The translations under genes and the position numbers were made by a program. From NCBI GenBank assembly GCA_963821325.1, contig CAWGDC010000002.1:434001-498000 (forward strand): a DNA stretch of 64,000 bases. Direction: 5' to 3'. The stretch is from PALSA-555 sp963821325 (GTDB lineage: Bacteria; Actinomycetota; Acidimicrobiia; IMCC26256; PALSA-555). The notes beneath the pieces are model-generated. The model saw only the letters and a list, made by a program, of their open reading frames with translations. It was not told where the DNA came from and searched no databases. Of this stretch, positions 53,137 to 62,031 are shown in pieces (position 1 is the first letter of the stretch; every line of letters starts with the position of its first letter).

Positions 53137-54090
53137 GTGACCGTCGCGGCGTCGGCCGCGCTCGTCGACCGCGGCACGGGCCGGCGACCGGGTGGCCCTG
53201 GCTCGCCTCCTCTCCCTCGTCGAGGCGGGCGGCCCCGCGGCCGCGGAGGCGCTCGCCCGCCTCTACCCCCACACCGGTGGTGCCTGGACGATCGGGATCA
53301 CGGGCGCACCCGGCGCCGGCAAGTCCACCCTCACCGACCGGCTCCTCACCCGCATCCGCTGGGCAGGGTGACGAGGTCGGCGTGCTCGCCGTCGACCCGA
53401 CCAGCCCGTTCACCGGCGGCGCCATCCTCGGCGACCGGATCCGGATGCAGGGCCACGCCACCGACCCCGGGGTGTTCATCCGCTCCATGGCCAGCCGCGG
53501 CCACCTCGGCGGCCTCGCGCTCGGCCACCCCGCAGGCGGTGCGGGTCCTCGACGCGATCGGGACGCCGTGGATCATCATCGAGACCGTCGGCGTCGGCCA
53601 GGTCGAGGTCGAGGTCGCCGGCGCCGCCGACACCACGGTCGTCGTCGTCAACCCGGGCTGGGGCGACGCCGTGCAGGCCAACAAGGCCGGCCTGCTCGAG
53701 ATCGCTGACGTGCTCGTCGTGAACAAGGCCGACCGGCCCGGCCGAGACGAGACGATCCGCGATCTCGACAACATGCTCGCCATGTCCGGCGCCCGTGACT
53801 GGACACCCCCGGTCGTGCAGACCGTGGCCACCGAGGGCCGCGGGATCGACGACCTCTGGGCCGCCATCGCCGCGCACCGCGCGCATCTCGAGCACGGTGA
53901 CGAGCTGGTCGCCCGCCGCGAGGCGCGCCTGCGCGACGAGGTGCGCGCCATCGTCACCGACCAGCTGGGTCAGCGCGCCGCCACTCTGTGCGACGGGCCC
54001 GCCTTCGACGCGCTCGTCGCTCGGGTGGCGGCCCGCGACGTCGACCCCCACGCCGCGGCGTCGTCGCTGCTCGACTCGTCCGGGGCCTGA
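53137..54090 (+). CDS. meaB: MeaB-type G-protein chaperone of B12 mutases (three frame breaks)
   Basis: About 317-residue GTPase that protects and reloads B12-dependent acyl-CoA mutases. P-loop TGAPGAGKSTLTDRL; switch region VLAVDPTSPFTGGAILGDRI; IIETVGVGQVEVEVA (G3) and VNKADRPGRD (G4). Three extra bases (about 53172, 53360 and 53522) put the gene into four reading segments; joined they give a normal protein. The partner mutase is encoded at 42.3 kb. The next gene is convergent. Confidence 0.88.
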   Translation: MTVAASAALVDRGTGRRPGGPGSPPLPRRGGRPRGRGGARPPLPPHRWCLDDRDHGRTRRRQVHPHRPAPHPHPLGRVTRSACSPSTRPARSPAAPSSATGSGCRATPPTPGCSSAPWPAAATSAASRSATPQAVRVLDAIGTPWIIIETVGVGQVEVEVAGAADTTVVVVNPGWGDAVQANKAGLLEIADVLVVNKADRPGRDETIRDLDNMLAMSGARDWTPPVVQTVATEGRGIDDLWAAIAAHRAHLEHGDELVARREARLRDEVRAIVTDQLGQRAATLCDGPAFDALVARVAARDVDPHAAASSLLDSSGA

Positions 54091-54129
54091 GGCCGCGGCC
54101 CGCGTCTCCGCCCGCGGCCGGCGGTGGGC

Positions 54130-55160
54130 TCAGCGGTGAGGACGGCGAAGAGCTCGTCGATGGTGTCGTCGCTCATCAGCGCTCCCATGTTCGCGACGCG
54201 GAAGATCTCGTCGCGCAGCTCGGCCTGCCCCGGGTAGATGACCATGCCGTGCTCGTACGCCCGGCCGAACAGCTCGTCGATCGTGTGCCGGCCCAGCCGG
54301 AAGGCGGTCAGCACATGCGATCGGTCGGCCTCGTCGAGGAGGAGGTCGAAGTGCTCGCCGCCGGCCGTCCAGACTCGCCGGGCGAGTCGCTCGTAGCGGC
54401 CGGGACGATCCTCGGCGGCGAGCAGGTCGAGCGCGAGGTCGAGGGCCACGTAGGCCTGCACGTTCGGCGTGCTGGCCATCCCACGCGCGTACGCCCCGAC
54501 GTTCAGCACCGGGACACTCGGGTGCAGCGCGAGGTCGGAACGCCACAGCACCCCCGCGATCCCCGGCAGCGACTCCAGGCACTTGCTGCTGTTGAAGCAC
54601 ACCACGTCGGCCCGCGGATCGATCGGGTGGGCGCCGAAGGAGCTGCACCGCGTCGACGAACGCGCGGCTGCCGGTCTCGGCGCACACGTCGATGATCCCC
54701 GCCAACGGGTTCAGCAGCCCCGTCGTGGTCTCGTGGTGCACCACCGCGACCCAGTCGGGCTCGCTGCGCCGCACCGCGGCCGTGAGCGCGTCGAGGTCGA
54801 CGCGGCCCGCCGACGTCCAGGCGGTGCTCCACCAGCTCCACGCCGTCGAACCCCGACAGGGTGCTCAGCGATGCGCTGGCAGTACAGGCCGTTGTGCACC
54901 ACCACGACCCGGCCGCGCACGAGCGACGCCAGCGCGGCATCGACCGCCAGCGTTCCCGAGCCGTGGAGCAGGCTGACCTCGAACGACGCCGCCGGGAACC
55001 CGGCCGCGGCGAGCAGCCGACCTCGGATGCAGGCGGCGAGCTCGTCGAACGCCGGCTCGCGGTGGCAGAGCTCGACGTTGAACAGGTTGTCCTTGATCAC
55101 CGGGTCCAGGTTCACCGGACCCGGGTTGAACAACACCTGACGACGCCGCGGCAGCACCAT
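54130..55160 (-). CDS. class V aminotransferase, 2-aminoethylphosphonate transaminase-like (several frame breaks)
   Basis: About 345-residue PLP enzyme. It begins RRQVLFNPGPVNLDPVIKDN and contains CHREPAFDEL, LLHGSGTLAVDAAL, HHETTTGLLNPLAGI, DAVQSFGAHPID and FNSSKCLESLPGIAG (Schiff-base Lys). The combination is closest to PhnW-like transaminases and alanine-glyoxylate relatives. Extra bases near 54870, 54805 and 54643 split it; the C-terminal stop is ambiguous (54130 needs one more shift, 53970 does not but overlaps meaB by about 120 bases). No phosphonate gene is nearby, so the substrate is open. Confidence 0.68.
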
Positions 55161-55310
55161 CGCGCCTCAGGTCGCGTCGCGACGACGACGGCGAGCGACG
55201 CACGGGGCGTTCCGGTCGCGCACGAGGACGCACGATAGCGGCGGCGCGTGCACGTGCCGCGCGAGCGAGGACCTCGGCGGACGCCGGCGCGACGGCAATA
55301 GGCTCCGCCG

Positions 55311-56088
55311 GTGGCGAACGCGGCCGTCAGCCTCGAGGACCACGGCGACGGCGTCGTCGATCATCCGCCTGACGCGGCCGCCGCTCAACGCCCTGTCCAT
55401 CGGGGTGCTCGGCGAGCTGGCGGCCGCCGCGGCTCGGGTGACGACCGACCCGGGCGTCAAGGCCGTGGTGGTCGCCGGGAGCGAGCGGGCCTTCGCCGCC
55501 GGTGCCGACATCGAGGAGCTGGCGACTGCCGACCCGGCGGACGTGGCGGGGGCGTTTCGCGCCGCGTTCGACGGGCTCGCCGCGATTCCCGGTCCGGTCA
55601 TCGCCGCGGTGCGCGGGTACGCGCTCGGGGGCGGGCTCGAGGTCGCGATGGCGTGCGACCTGCGGGTCGCGGGCGAGTCGGCCCGACTCGGCCAGCCCGA
55701 GACGCTGCTCGGCATCCTCCCCGGCGGCGGCGCGACCCAGCGGCTCCCACGCCTCGTCGGGCCGGCCCGAGCCAAGGAGCTGGTCTGGAGCGGCCGGCAG
55801 GTCCGGGCCGCCGAGGCGTCGGCGATCGGGCTCGTCGACCGGGTGGTGCCCGACGACGAGGTGGAGGCCAGCGCCCTCGCGTGGGCGACCGCCTTCGCGG
55901 GCGGTGCGGTGGCCGCGATGGCGCTCGCCAAGCGGGCGATCGACGGGGGCCTCGACACGCCGCTCGCCGCCGGCCTCGACCTCGAGCGTGACGCCTTCCT
56001 CGAGGTGTTCGGCACCGAGGACGCCGCGACCGGGATCCGCTCGTTCCTCGACCGGGGCCCGGGCCACGCCACCTTCCAGGGGCGCTGA
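55311..56088 (+). CDS. enoyl-CoA hydratase (one frame break)
   Basis: About 258-residue crotonase. AGSERAFAAGADIEELA and VRGYALGGGLEVAMACDLRV form the oxyanion hole region, and LGQPETLLGILPGGGATQRL holds the second catalytic Glu with the usual PGGGATQRL. Both Glu positions look filled, so hydratase activity is expected. One extra G near 55359 breaks the frame; removing it gives GVVIIRLTRPPLNALSIGVL. The GTG is six bases after TAGGCT (leaderless). Confidence 0.88.
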
Positions 56089-56097
56089 CGCCCGGTG

Positions 56098-57032
56098 TCA
56101 GTCGAGCGCCTCGCCGGAGCGCGGCCGCGGCGTGGAGCGGATCGACCGAGTCGATCTGCACGCCGGTCCCGAGCTCGAAGCCGGCTGGCACCTCCCGTCG
56201 GGGGACGACGCGCACCCACCAGTGGTATGAGGCGTCCCGGCCGGTCGGCGCGTCGTAGACGACGACGTTGTAGGGCGGGTCGGCCAGGACGGCCGCGAGG
56301 CGCACGGCGACGTCCCGCAACGTGAGCGCGACGTCGCGGACCTCGGTGTGGGAGGCATCCGCGAACGCCGGGCCGGCCCCGAGCGCCGCGACCCGGACCT
56401 CGAACCCGGTGCTCGAACCGAGCGCGCACCACGCCGCCGCCTGCCCGTGCACCAGCACCTCGCCCCCGGCGGCCGAGGCGGCCGCGTGATCCTCGAGCAC
56501 CCGGTCGGTCTCGGCGAAGCGCGCCACCGCCGCCTCGACCGCCGGGGGGACGAAGTCCAACGCCAGGATCTGCGCGTGCGGGTGCGCGATCGAGGCGCCC
56601 GCCGCCCGCCCTTCATTCAGGACGACCTGCACGTGGGCGTGCCCGGCGGCGCGGAGCGCGCGGGCGCGGTCGCGGAGCACCTGGACCACCTCCACCACCG
56701 CCTCGTCCTCGAAGGCGGCGAGTCGCCGCCCGTGGTCGGGTGACAGCACGACGACCTCGTGCGCGCCCGTCGCGCCGGGGCCCGGCGTCGGGCCCGCCGA
56801 CCACCGGGTAGAGGTTGGGGAAGACCCGGATCCGCCAGCCCGGCCCGTTCGGCGCACCCCCGCCGACCCGGGCCACCTCGGGCGGCGTCTCGGCCTCGTG
56901 ACCCGGGCAAAACGGGCACGCGCCGACGTCGGCGTCCGCCGCCGGGAGGGTCGTGGTGTGCGGACGCGCCGAACGGCTCGGCGCGAGGAGTACGACCTCG
57001 CCGGTCAGCGGGTCATGACGCAGCTCCGGCAT
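56098..57032 (-). CDS. galT: galactose-1-phosphate uridylyltransferase (two frame breaks)
   Basis: About 311-residue HIT-superfamily enzyme of the Leloir pathway. Zinc ligands in CPFCPGHEAETPP; catalytic HPH in ASIAHPHAQILALDFVPP; YHWWVRVVPRREVPAGFELG near the C-terminus. Extra bases near 56780 and 56115 split the frame; joined, the end reads AAAALR then GEALD and stops at 56098. ATG 57032 is six bases after TAACCT on the minus strand. Could also act on another sugar-1-phosphate. Confidence 0.85.
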
Positions 57033-57092
57033 CGCCGGAGGTTACGGGCCCGCGTCCGAGGTGTGCCGAGACCCGACGCCTACCCTGGCCGC

Positions 57093-58456
57093 ATGCCCAC
57101 GACCCGCATGGTGATCATCGGCGCCGGCCCCGCGGGGAACACGTGCGCCACGGTCGCCGCGTCGCTCGGCGCCGACGTGACGCTCATCGAGCGCGACGTC
57201 ATCGGCGGCGCCGCGCATCTCTGGGACTGCATCCCCTCGAAGGCGCTCATCGCGACGGGCGGCGAGCTCGCTGAGCTGACCCGTGCCCCGGTGATGGGGC
57301 TCCAGCGCCCAGGGGACGCTCGACATCGACGCGCTGCGCGAACGTGTGTCGGACATCCAGACGCACCTGCACGATCAGCTGTGCACCCTCCTGACCTCCC
57401 AAGGCGTGCGGCTGCTGATCGGAGTCGCGCGCTTCAAGGACCCGCACACGATCGTCGTCGACACCGCCGACGGGCTCGAGGAGCTCGAGGCCGACATCGT
57501 GCTCGTGGCGACCGGGTCGCGCCCCCGGATCCCCGACTTCGTCACCGTCGACGGCGAGCGGGTGCTCACCACCCGCGAGTCGTACCCGCCCGCCGAGATC
57601 CCCGAGCACGCCATCATCATCGGGTCGGGCGTCACCGGTGTCGAGTTCACCCACATGTTCGCCTCGTTGGGCTCGAAGGTGTGTCTGCTCGTGTCCCGCC
57701 AGCAGGTGCTGCCCATCAAGGACGCCGAGGTCGCCGCCGTCCTCGAGGAGGCGTTCCTCGCGCGCGGTGTCACGCTCCTCAAGGGTGCCCGGGCGTGCGG
57801 CGTGACCCGCACGGGCGACACCGTGCAGGTCACGTGCGAGGACGGGCGCGTCGATCGACGGCTCCCACGCCGTGCTGGCCGTCGGGTCCGTGCCGAACAG
57901 CGAGGGCCTGGGCCTCGAGGAGGCCGGCCTGGAGATCGACGACGCCGGCTACATCCCCGTGAACCACAACTGCCTCACCAACGTCGGGCACATCTACGCC
58001 GCCGGCGACGTCGCCGGCCGACTGCCGCTCTCGTCGGTCGCCGCCATGCAGGGCCGCAAGATCGCCGAGCACGCCATGGGGCTGCACAACTTCCCGCACC
58101 GCCACCTCGACTACGACAAGGCCGCGTCGGCCGTGTTCACCGAGCCCGAGATCGCCGACGTCGGCTTGGCCGAGGCGGAGGCGTTCTCCTCGGGTCGCAA
58201 GATCCGGGTGACGAAGGTGCCGTTCACGGCCAACGCCAAGGCGCTCATCAAGGGCGACCCGCGCGGGTTCGTGAAGATCATCTCCGACCCGGCGCGCGGC
58301 GTGGTGCTCGGCGGCTCCATCGTCGGGAGCAACGCGGCCGAGCTGATCGGCATCGTGGCCGTCGCCGTCGCGAACGGGTTGAAGGTCACCGACATCGTCG
58401 ACGCACTGCTCGTGCACCCGACGCTGTCGGAGTCACTCGCCGAAGCCGCGTCCTGA
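57093..58456 (+). CDS. LpdA-type FAD-dependent NAD(P)H oxidoreductase (two frame breaks)
   Basis: About 454-residue two-dinucleotide-binding flavoprotein. FAD motif VIIGAGPAGNTCATVAASLG, NAD motif IIIGSGVTGVEFTHMFASLG, and the C-terminal LLVHPTLSESLAEA His-Glu pair. In place of the redox disulfide Cys-x4-Cys it has GGAAHLWDCIPSK, so only the second Cys remains, as in mycobacterial LpdA, a quinone reductase. It is therefore not a lipoamide dehydrogenase. Extra bases near 57306 (giving GLQAQGTLDIDAL) and 57853 (giving GRVIDGSHAVLA) break the frame. ATG six bases after TACCCT. Confidence 0.85.
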
Positions 58457-58481
58457 CCGCCCCGCGGCGCACGTCGGAGGG

Positions 58482-60245
58482 TCAGCCGATCACGACGAGC
58501 ACGTCACCGGTCCCGACGGTGTCGCCGGGCTGGACCCGGATCTCCTTCACCGTGCCGCCCAGCTCGGCGTTGAGGTGGTTCTCCATCTTCATCGCCTCGA
58601 GGACCAGCACGGCCTGACCGGCCGTGACCTCCTCGCCCACCTGCACCAAGAGCCGCACGATCGTCCCCTGCATCGGCGCGGCGATCGTGCCGTTCCCCGC
58701 CGCGCCCGACTGGCCGGCCGGCTTCGGACGCGGCGCACGCCGGCTCGCGGCCGACGCGGCCGCTGGCTCGTCGGGCAGCCACAGCCGCACCGAGAACCGC
58801 TTCCCATCGACCTCGACCGGGACCGTCCGCTCGGTGAGCTCCGGCTCGCCCGGGCCCGCCGCCTCCGTCGACTCGTCCGCCGGCGCGGGCGCCGCCGCGA
58901 AGACCGACGCGTCGAGCTCCTCTTCCACCCACTTCGTCGAGTGGCGCGCCGCGGCGAAATCGGGGTGCGCGAGCAGCACCTCGTGGGCCGGCACGGTCGT
59001 GCGCACCCCGCCGACGTGCAGCTCGCCGAGCGCGCGGAGCATGCGACGCCGGGCGGCGTCCCGGTCGGGACCCCAGACGACGAGCTTGCCGACGAGGTTG
59101 TCGAAGTACTGCGAGATCGTGTCGCCCTCCTCGTAGCCGCCGTCCCAGCGCACCCCCGGCCCGCCCGGGACCCGGAGGCGGGTGATCAGCCCCGGTGACG
59201 GGAGGAACCCGCGGGCCGGATCCTCGGCGTTGATCCGGCACTCGATGGCGTGCCCGTCGCGGCGGATCGACGCCTGGCTGAACGACAACGGCTCGCCGTC
59301 GGCGACGCGGAGCTGCTCGTGGACGAGGTCGAGGCCGGTGACGAGCTCGGTGACGCAGTGCTCCACCTGGAGGCGGGTGTTCATCTCGAGGAACCAGAAC
59401 CCGCCGTCCTGGTACAGCATCTCGACCGTGCCGGCGTTCACGTAGCCGCAGCCGCGCGCCACCTTCACCGCGGCCTCGCCCATGGCCGTTCGGGTCGCGT
59501 CGTCGAGCCCCGCGGCGGGGGCCTCCTCGACGAGCTTCTGGTGGCGGCGCTGCGTCGAGCAGTCCCGCTCCCCGAGCCACACCGCGTGGCCGTGGATGTC
59601 GCAGAACACCTGAATCTCGATGTGGCGCGGCCGGGTGAGGTACCGCTCGAGGTACGCCTCGGGTCGACCGAAGTAGGCGGTGGCCTCCCGCGTCGCCGAT
59701 TCGAACGCCGAGCGGGCCCCGTCGGCGTCGCGCACGACCTTCAGGCCCTTCCCGCCGCCGCCGTACGCGGCCTTGATCGCGACCGGCCAGCCGTGCTGCT
59801 CGCCGAACGCGACGATCTCGTCGACGTCCTCGATGGCCTGCGTCGTGCCGGGGACCGACTCGACGCCCGCCGCCGCGGCGGCGAGTCGCGACGAGATCTT
59901 GTCGCCCATCACCTCGATCGCCGCGGGTGGCGGCCCGATCCAAGTCACGCCGGCGTCGGTCACCGCCCGCGCGAAGTCGGCGTTCTCGGCGAAGAACCCG
60001 TACCCCGGGTGCAACGCGTCGACGCCGGACCGCTCGGCGATCTCGAGGATGCGCGCCGTGTTCAGGTAGCTCTCGGCCGCGGTCTGGCCACCGAGGGCGT
60101 ACGCCTCGTCGGCGTAGCGGACGTGGGCCGCGTCGCGGTCCAGGTCGGAGTACACCGCAACGGTGCCCACCCCGAGCTCTCGGCAGGTCCGCATCACCCG
60201 CACGGCGATCTCGCCGCGGTTGGCGATCAGGATCTTGGCAGGCAC
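58482..60245 (-). CDS. acyl-CoA carboxylase alpha chain (biotin carboxylase + biotin carrier)
   Basis: 587-residue fusion. Biotin carboxylase domain (about residues 1-445): KILIANRGEIAVRVMRTCRE, ATP-binding AAYGGGGKGLKVVRD, FLEMNTRLQVEHCVTELVTG. A Pro/Ala linker with acidic and basic patches follows, then a biotinyl domain ending VLEAMKMENHLNAELGG (biotin Lys in EAMKMEN). It partners with a separate carboxyltransferase, as in actinobacterial acetyl/propionyl-CoA carboxylases; none is in the window. The biotin ligase gene is divergent, 46 bases away. Confidence 0.94.
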   Translation of the reverse strand: MPAKILIANRGEIAVRVMRTCRELGVGTVAVYSDLDRDAAHVRYADEAYALGGQTAAESYLNTARILEIAERSGVDALHPGYGFFAENADFARAVTDAGVTWIGPPPAAIEVMGDKISSRLAAAAAGVESVPGTTQAIEDVDEIVAFGEQHGWPVAIKAAYGGGGKGLKVVRDADGARSAFESATREATAYFGRPEAYLERYLTRPRHIEIQVFCDIHGHAVWLGERDCSTQRRHQKLVEEAPAAGLDDATRTAMGEAAVKVARGCGYVNAGTVEMLYQDGGFWFLEMNTRLQVEHCVTELVTGLDLVHEQLRVADGEPLSFSQASIRRDGHAIECRINAEDPARGFLPSPGLITRLRVPGGPGVRWDGGYEEGDTISQYFDNLVGKLVVWGPDRDAARRRMLRALGELHVGGVRTTVPAHEVLLAHPDFAAARHSTKWVEEELDASVFAAAPAPADESTEAAGPGEPELTERTVPVEVDGKRFSVRLWLPDEPAAASAASRRAPRPKPAGQSGAAGNGTIAAPMQGTIVRLLVQVGEEVTAGQAVLVLEAMKMENHLNAELGGTVKEIRVQPGDTVGTGDVLVVIG

Positions 60246-60278
60246 TGGGTCTCGAGACGTCCGGTCAACAGGTCGCCG

Positions 60279-60285
60279 TATCCTA
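60279..60285. promoter_or_regulatory. overlapping divergent -10 elements of accA-type and birA genes
   Basis: The heptamer TATCCTA reads TATCCT on the plus strand (60279-60284, seven bases before the birA ATG) and TAGGAT on the minus strand (60285-60280, 34 bases before the carboxylase GTG). One symmetric element could serve both genes. Confidence 0.5.
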
Positions 60286-60291
60286 CGGGTG

Positions 60292-61074
60292 ATGGGCGAT
60301 CCGCCCGCCAGCCGAGATGCGCGGTGGCGCATCCGTCGCTTCGACGACATCGATTCGACGAACCGATACACGCTCGACGCTGCCCGGGCGGGTGCGGCAC
60401 CCGGCTTGGTCGTCGTGGCCGACCATCAGACCGCCGGCCGGGGTCGGCGCGGACGCACCTGGACGGCACCGGCCGGGTCGTCGCTGCTCGTGTCGCTGCT
60501 CCTGGCGCCGCCCGCGGTCGCCGACGACGTGCATCGCCTCACGATGGCGGCGGCGCTCGCCCTCCAGGCGGCGGTGGGCCAGGTCGCCGGCGTCGACACT
60601 GCGTTGAAGTGGCCGAACGACCTCGTCGTCGGCGACCGCAAGCTCGCGGGCCTGCTCGCCGAGGCGGACGTCCACGCCGGGTCGGTGCGCCACGTCATCG
60701 TCGGGATCGGCTGCAACGTCGCGGCCGTCGACTTCCCGCCCGAGCTCGCGACGACCGCCACGTCGTGCGCCCACGAGGCGGGACGGCCCGTGGACCGCGG
60801 GGCGCTGCTCGACGCGTTCCTCTCGCTCCTCGCGGTGCGGCTCGACGCGCTCGACGAGGTGCCGGCCGACTACCGGGCGCGTCTGTCCACCGTGGGTCGC
60901 GCGGTCCGCGTCGAGCTCGAGTCCGGGGCGGTCGAGGGCGTCGCGACCGACGTCGACGCGTCGGGTCGCCTCGTCGTGCAGCCGACCGACGCGCCACCGC
61001 TCGTCGTCGCGGTCGGCGACGTGGTGCACCTCCGGCCGATCACGGATCGAGGTTCGACGCCACCAGCTCGCTGA
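60292..61074 (+). CDS. birA: biotin-[acetyl-CoA-carboxylase] ligase
   Basis: 260-residue enzyme that makes biotinyl-AMP and attaches biotin to the carrier Lys. Biotin/ATP motif VVADHQTAGRGRRGRTWTAP and KWPNDLVVGDRKLAGLL are complete. It lacks the N-terminal helix-turn-helix of E. coli BirA, so it is a group I ligase without repressor function. Divergent from its protein substrate. The 3' end overlaps the convergent class IV gene by 35 bases. Confidence 0.94.
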   Translation: MGDPPASRDARWRIRRFDDIDSTNRYTLDAARAGAAPGLVVVADHQTAGRGRRGRTWTAPAGSSLLVSLLLAPPAVADDVHRLTMAAALALQAAVGQVAGVDTALKWPNDLVVGDRKLAGLLAEADVHAGSVRHVIVGIGCNVAAVDFPPELATTATSCAHEAGRPVDRGALLDAFLSLLAVRLDALDEVPADYRARLSTVGRAVRVELESGAVEGVATDVDASGRLVVQPTDAPPLVVAVGDVVHLRPITDRGSTPPAR

Positions 61075-61880
61075 ACGCCGCGGCCAGCGCGCGGGTCCGT
61101 GCACCCGGCACTGCCGGCAGGCGCGTCTCGTCCACCGCGGCGATCGCGTTCACCTCGCGGGTGCTCGACGTCAAGAACGCCTCCTCGGCGGCACCGAGCG
61201 TCGTGATGGGCAGGGTCCGCTCCTCGACCGGCACGCCGACCGACGCGCCGAGCTCCAGCACGAGCGCGCGCGTGCACCCCGAGGAGACACCCCGACGACT
61301 CGGGTGGTGTGCACACCACGCCGTCGACGACGACGAACACGTTCGAGCCGGTCGCCTCGCAGAGCTCCCCCCGGGTGTTGGCGAACACCGCCTCGGTGGC
61401 GCCTCGCGCGTGGGCGAACGCCAACGCGCGGACGTTGTCGGCGTAGGAGATCGTCTTCAGGCCCGCGGTCGCGCCCCGCTCGTTGCGCGGCCACGGCACC
61501 ACCACCACCGCCTCAGCGTCGCGGCGCGTCCGGGCCGGCGCCGCCGCGACGATCACCGTCGGCGGCGCATCGCCCCGCTCCGATCCGAGCGGTGACGGGC
61601 CACCCGTCACCGTGATCCGCAGCCGGCCGTCCTCGATCCCGTTCGCCCGGAGCACCGCGTCGGCCGCCTCGCGCAGCCGGCTGCCATCCGGGACGGCGAG
61701 GCCCAGCCCGTCCGCCGAGCGGCGCAGCCGGACGTCGTGGCGCCGCCATGCGAACGGCACACCCCGGTACACGCCGAGGGTCTCGAAGACACCGTCCCCG
61801 ACGAGGATCCCGTGGTCGAGGGCCGAGACGTGGGCGCGGTCACTCGGCAGGAGGGCCCCGTTGACCCACACCGACGTCAC
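61040..61880 (-). CDS. class IV PLP aminotransferase / aminodeoxychorismate lyase-like (one frame break)
   Basis: About 280 residues. WVNGALLPSDRAHVSALDHG and VGDGVFETLGVYRG open the fold; the Schiff-base Lys is in GLKTISYADNVRALAFA, and GELCEATGSNVFVVVDGVV is the phosphate-binding region. The pattern fits aminodeoxychorismate lyase (folate synthesis), branched-chain or D-amino acid transaminases. One extra base in a CCCC run (61277-61280) splits the C-terminus; without it the reading is LLGCTRALVLELGASVGVP. Start GTG 61880. Confidence 0.78.
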
Positions 61881-62010
61881 CCGACGGCCCGCCGCCGTCG
61901 GGCCCAGGTCGAGCGTCCCGGCCGCGGCGCGCGGCGACGCCGCCGCACGCGCACGGGGGCCGACGTCACGACGCTGAGGGTAGGCCCCCGCTGAGGAGCA
62001 GCGAGGCCTG

Positions 62011-62024
62011 CTCAGTACACTGAG
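62011..62024. promoter_or_regulatory. palindrome before LCP gene
   Basis: CTCAGT and ACTGAG form a perfect six-base inverted repeat with a two-base centre. It contains TACACT (62016-62021), a possible -10 element ten bases before the first ATG of the LCP gene. A repressor site overlapping the promoter is possible. Confidence 0.4.
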
Positions 62025-62031
62025 CGCCCAC

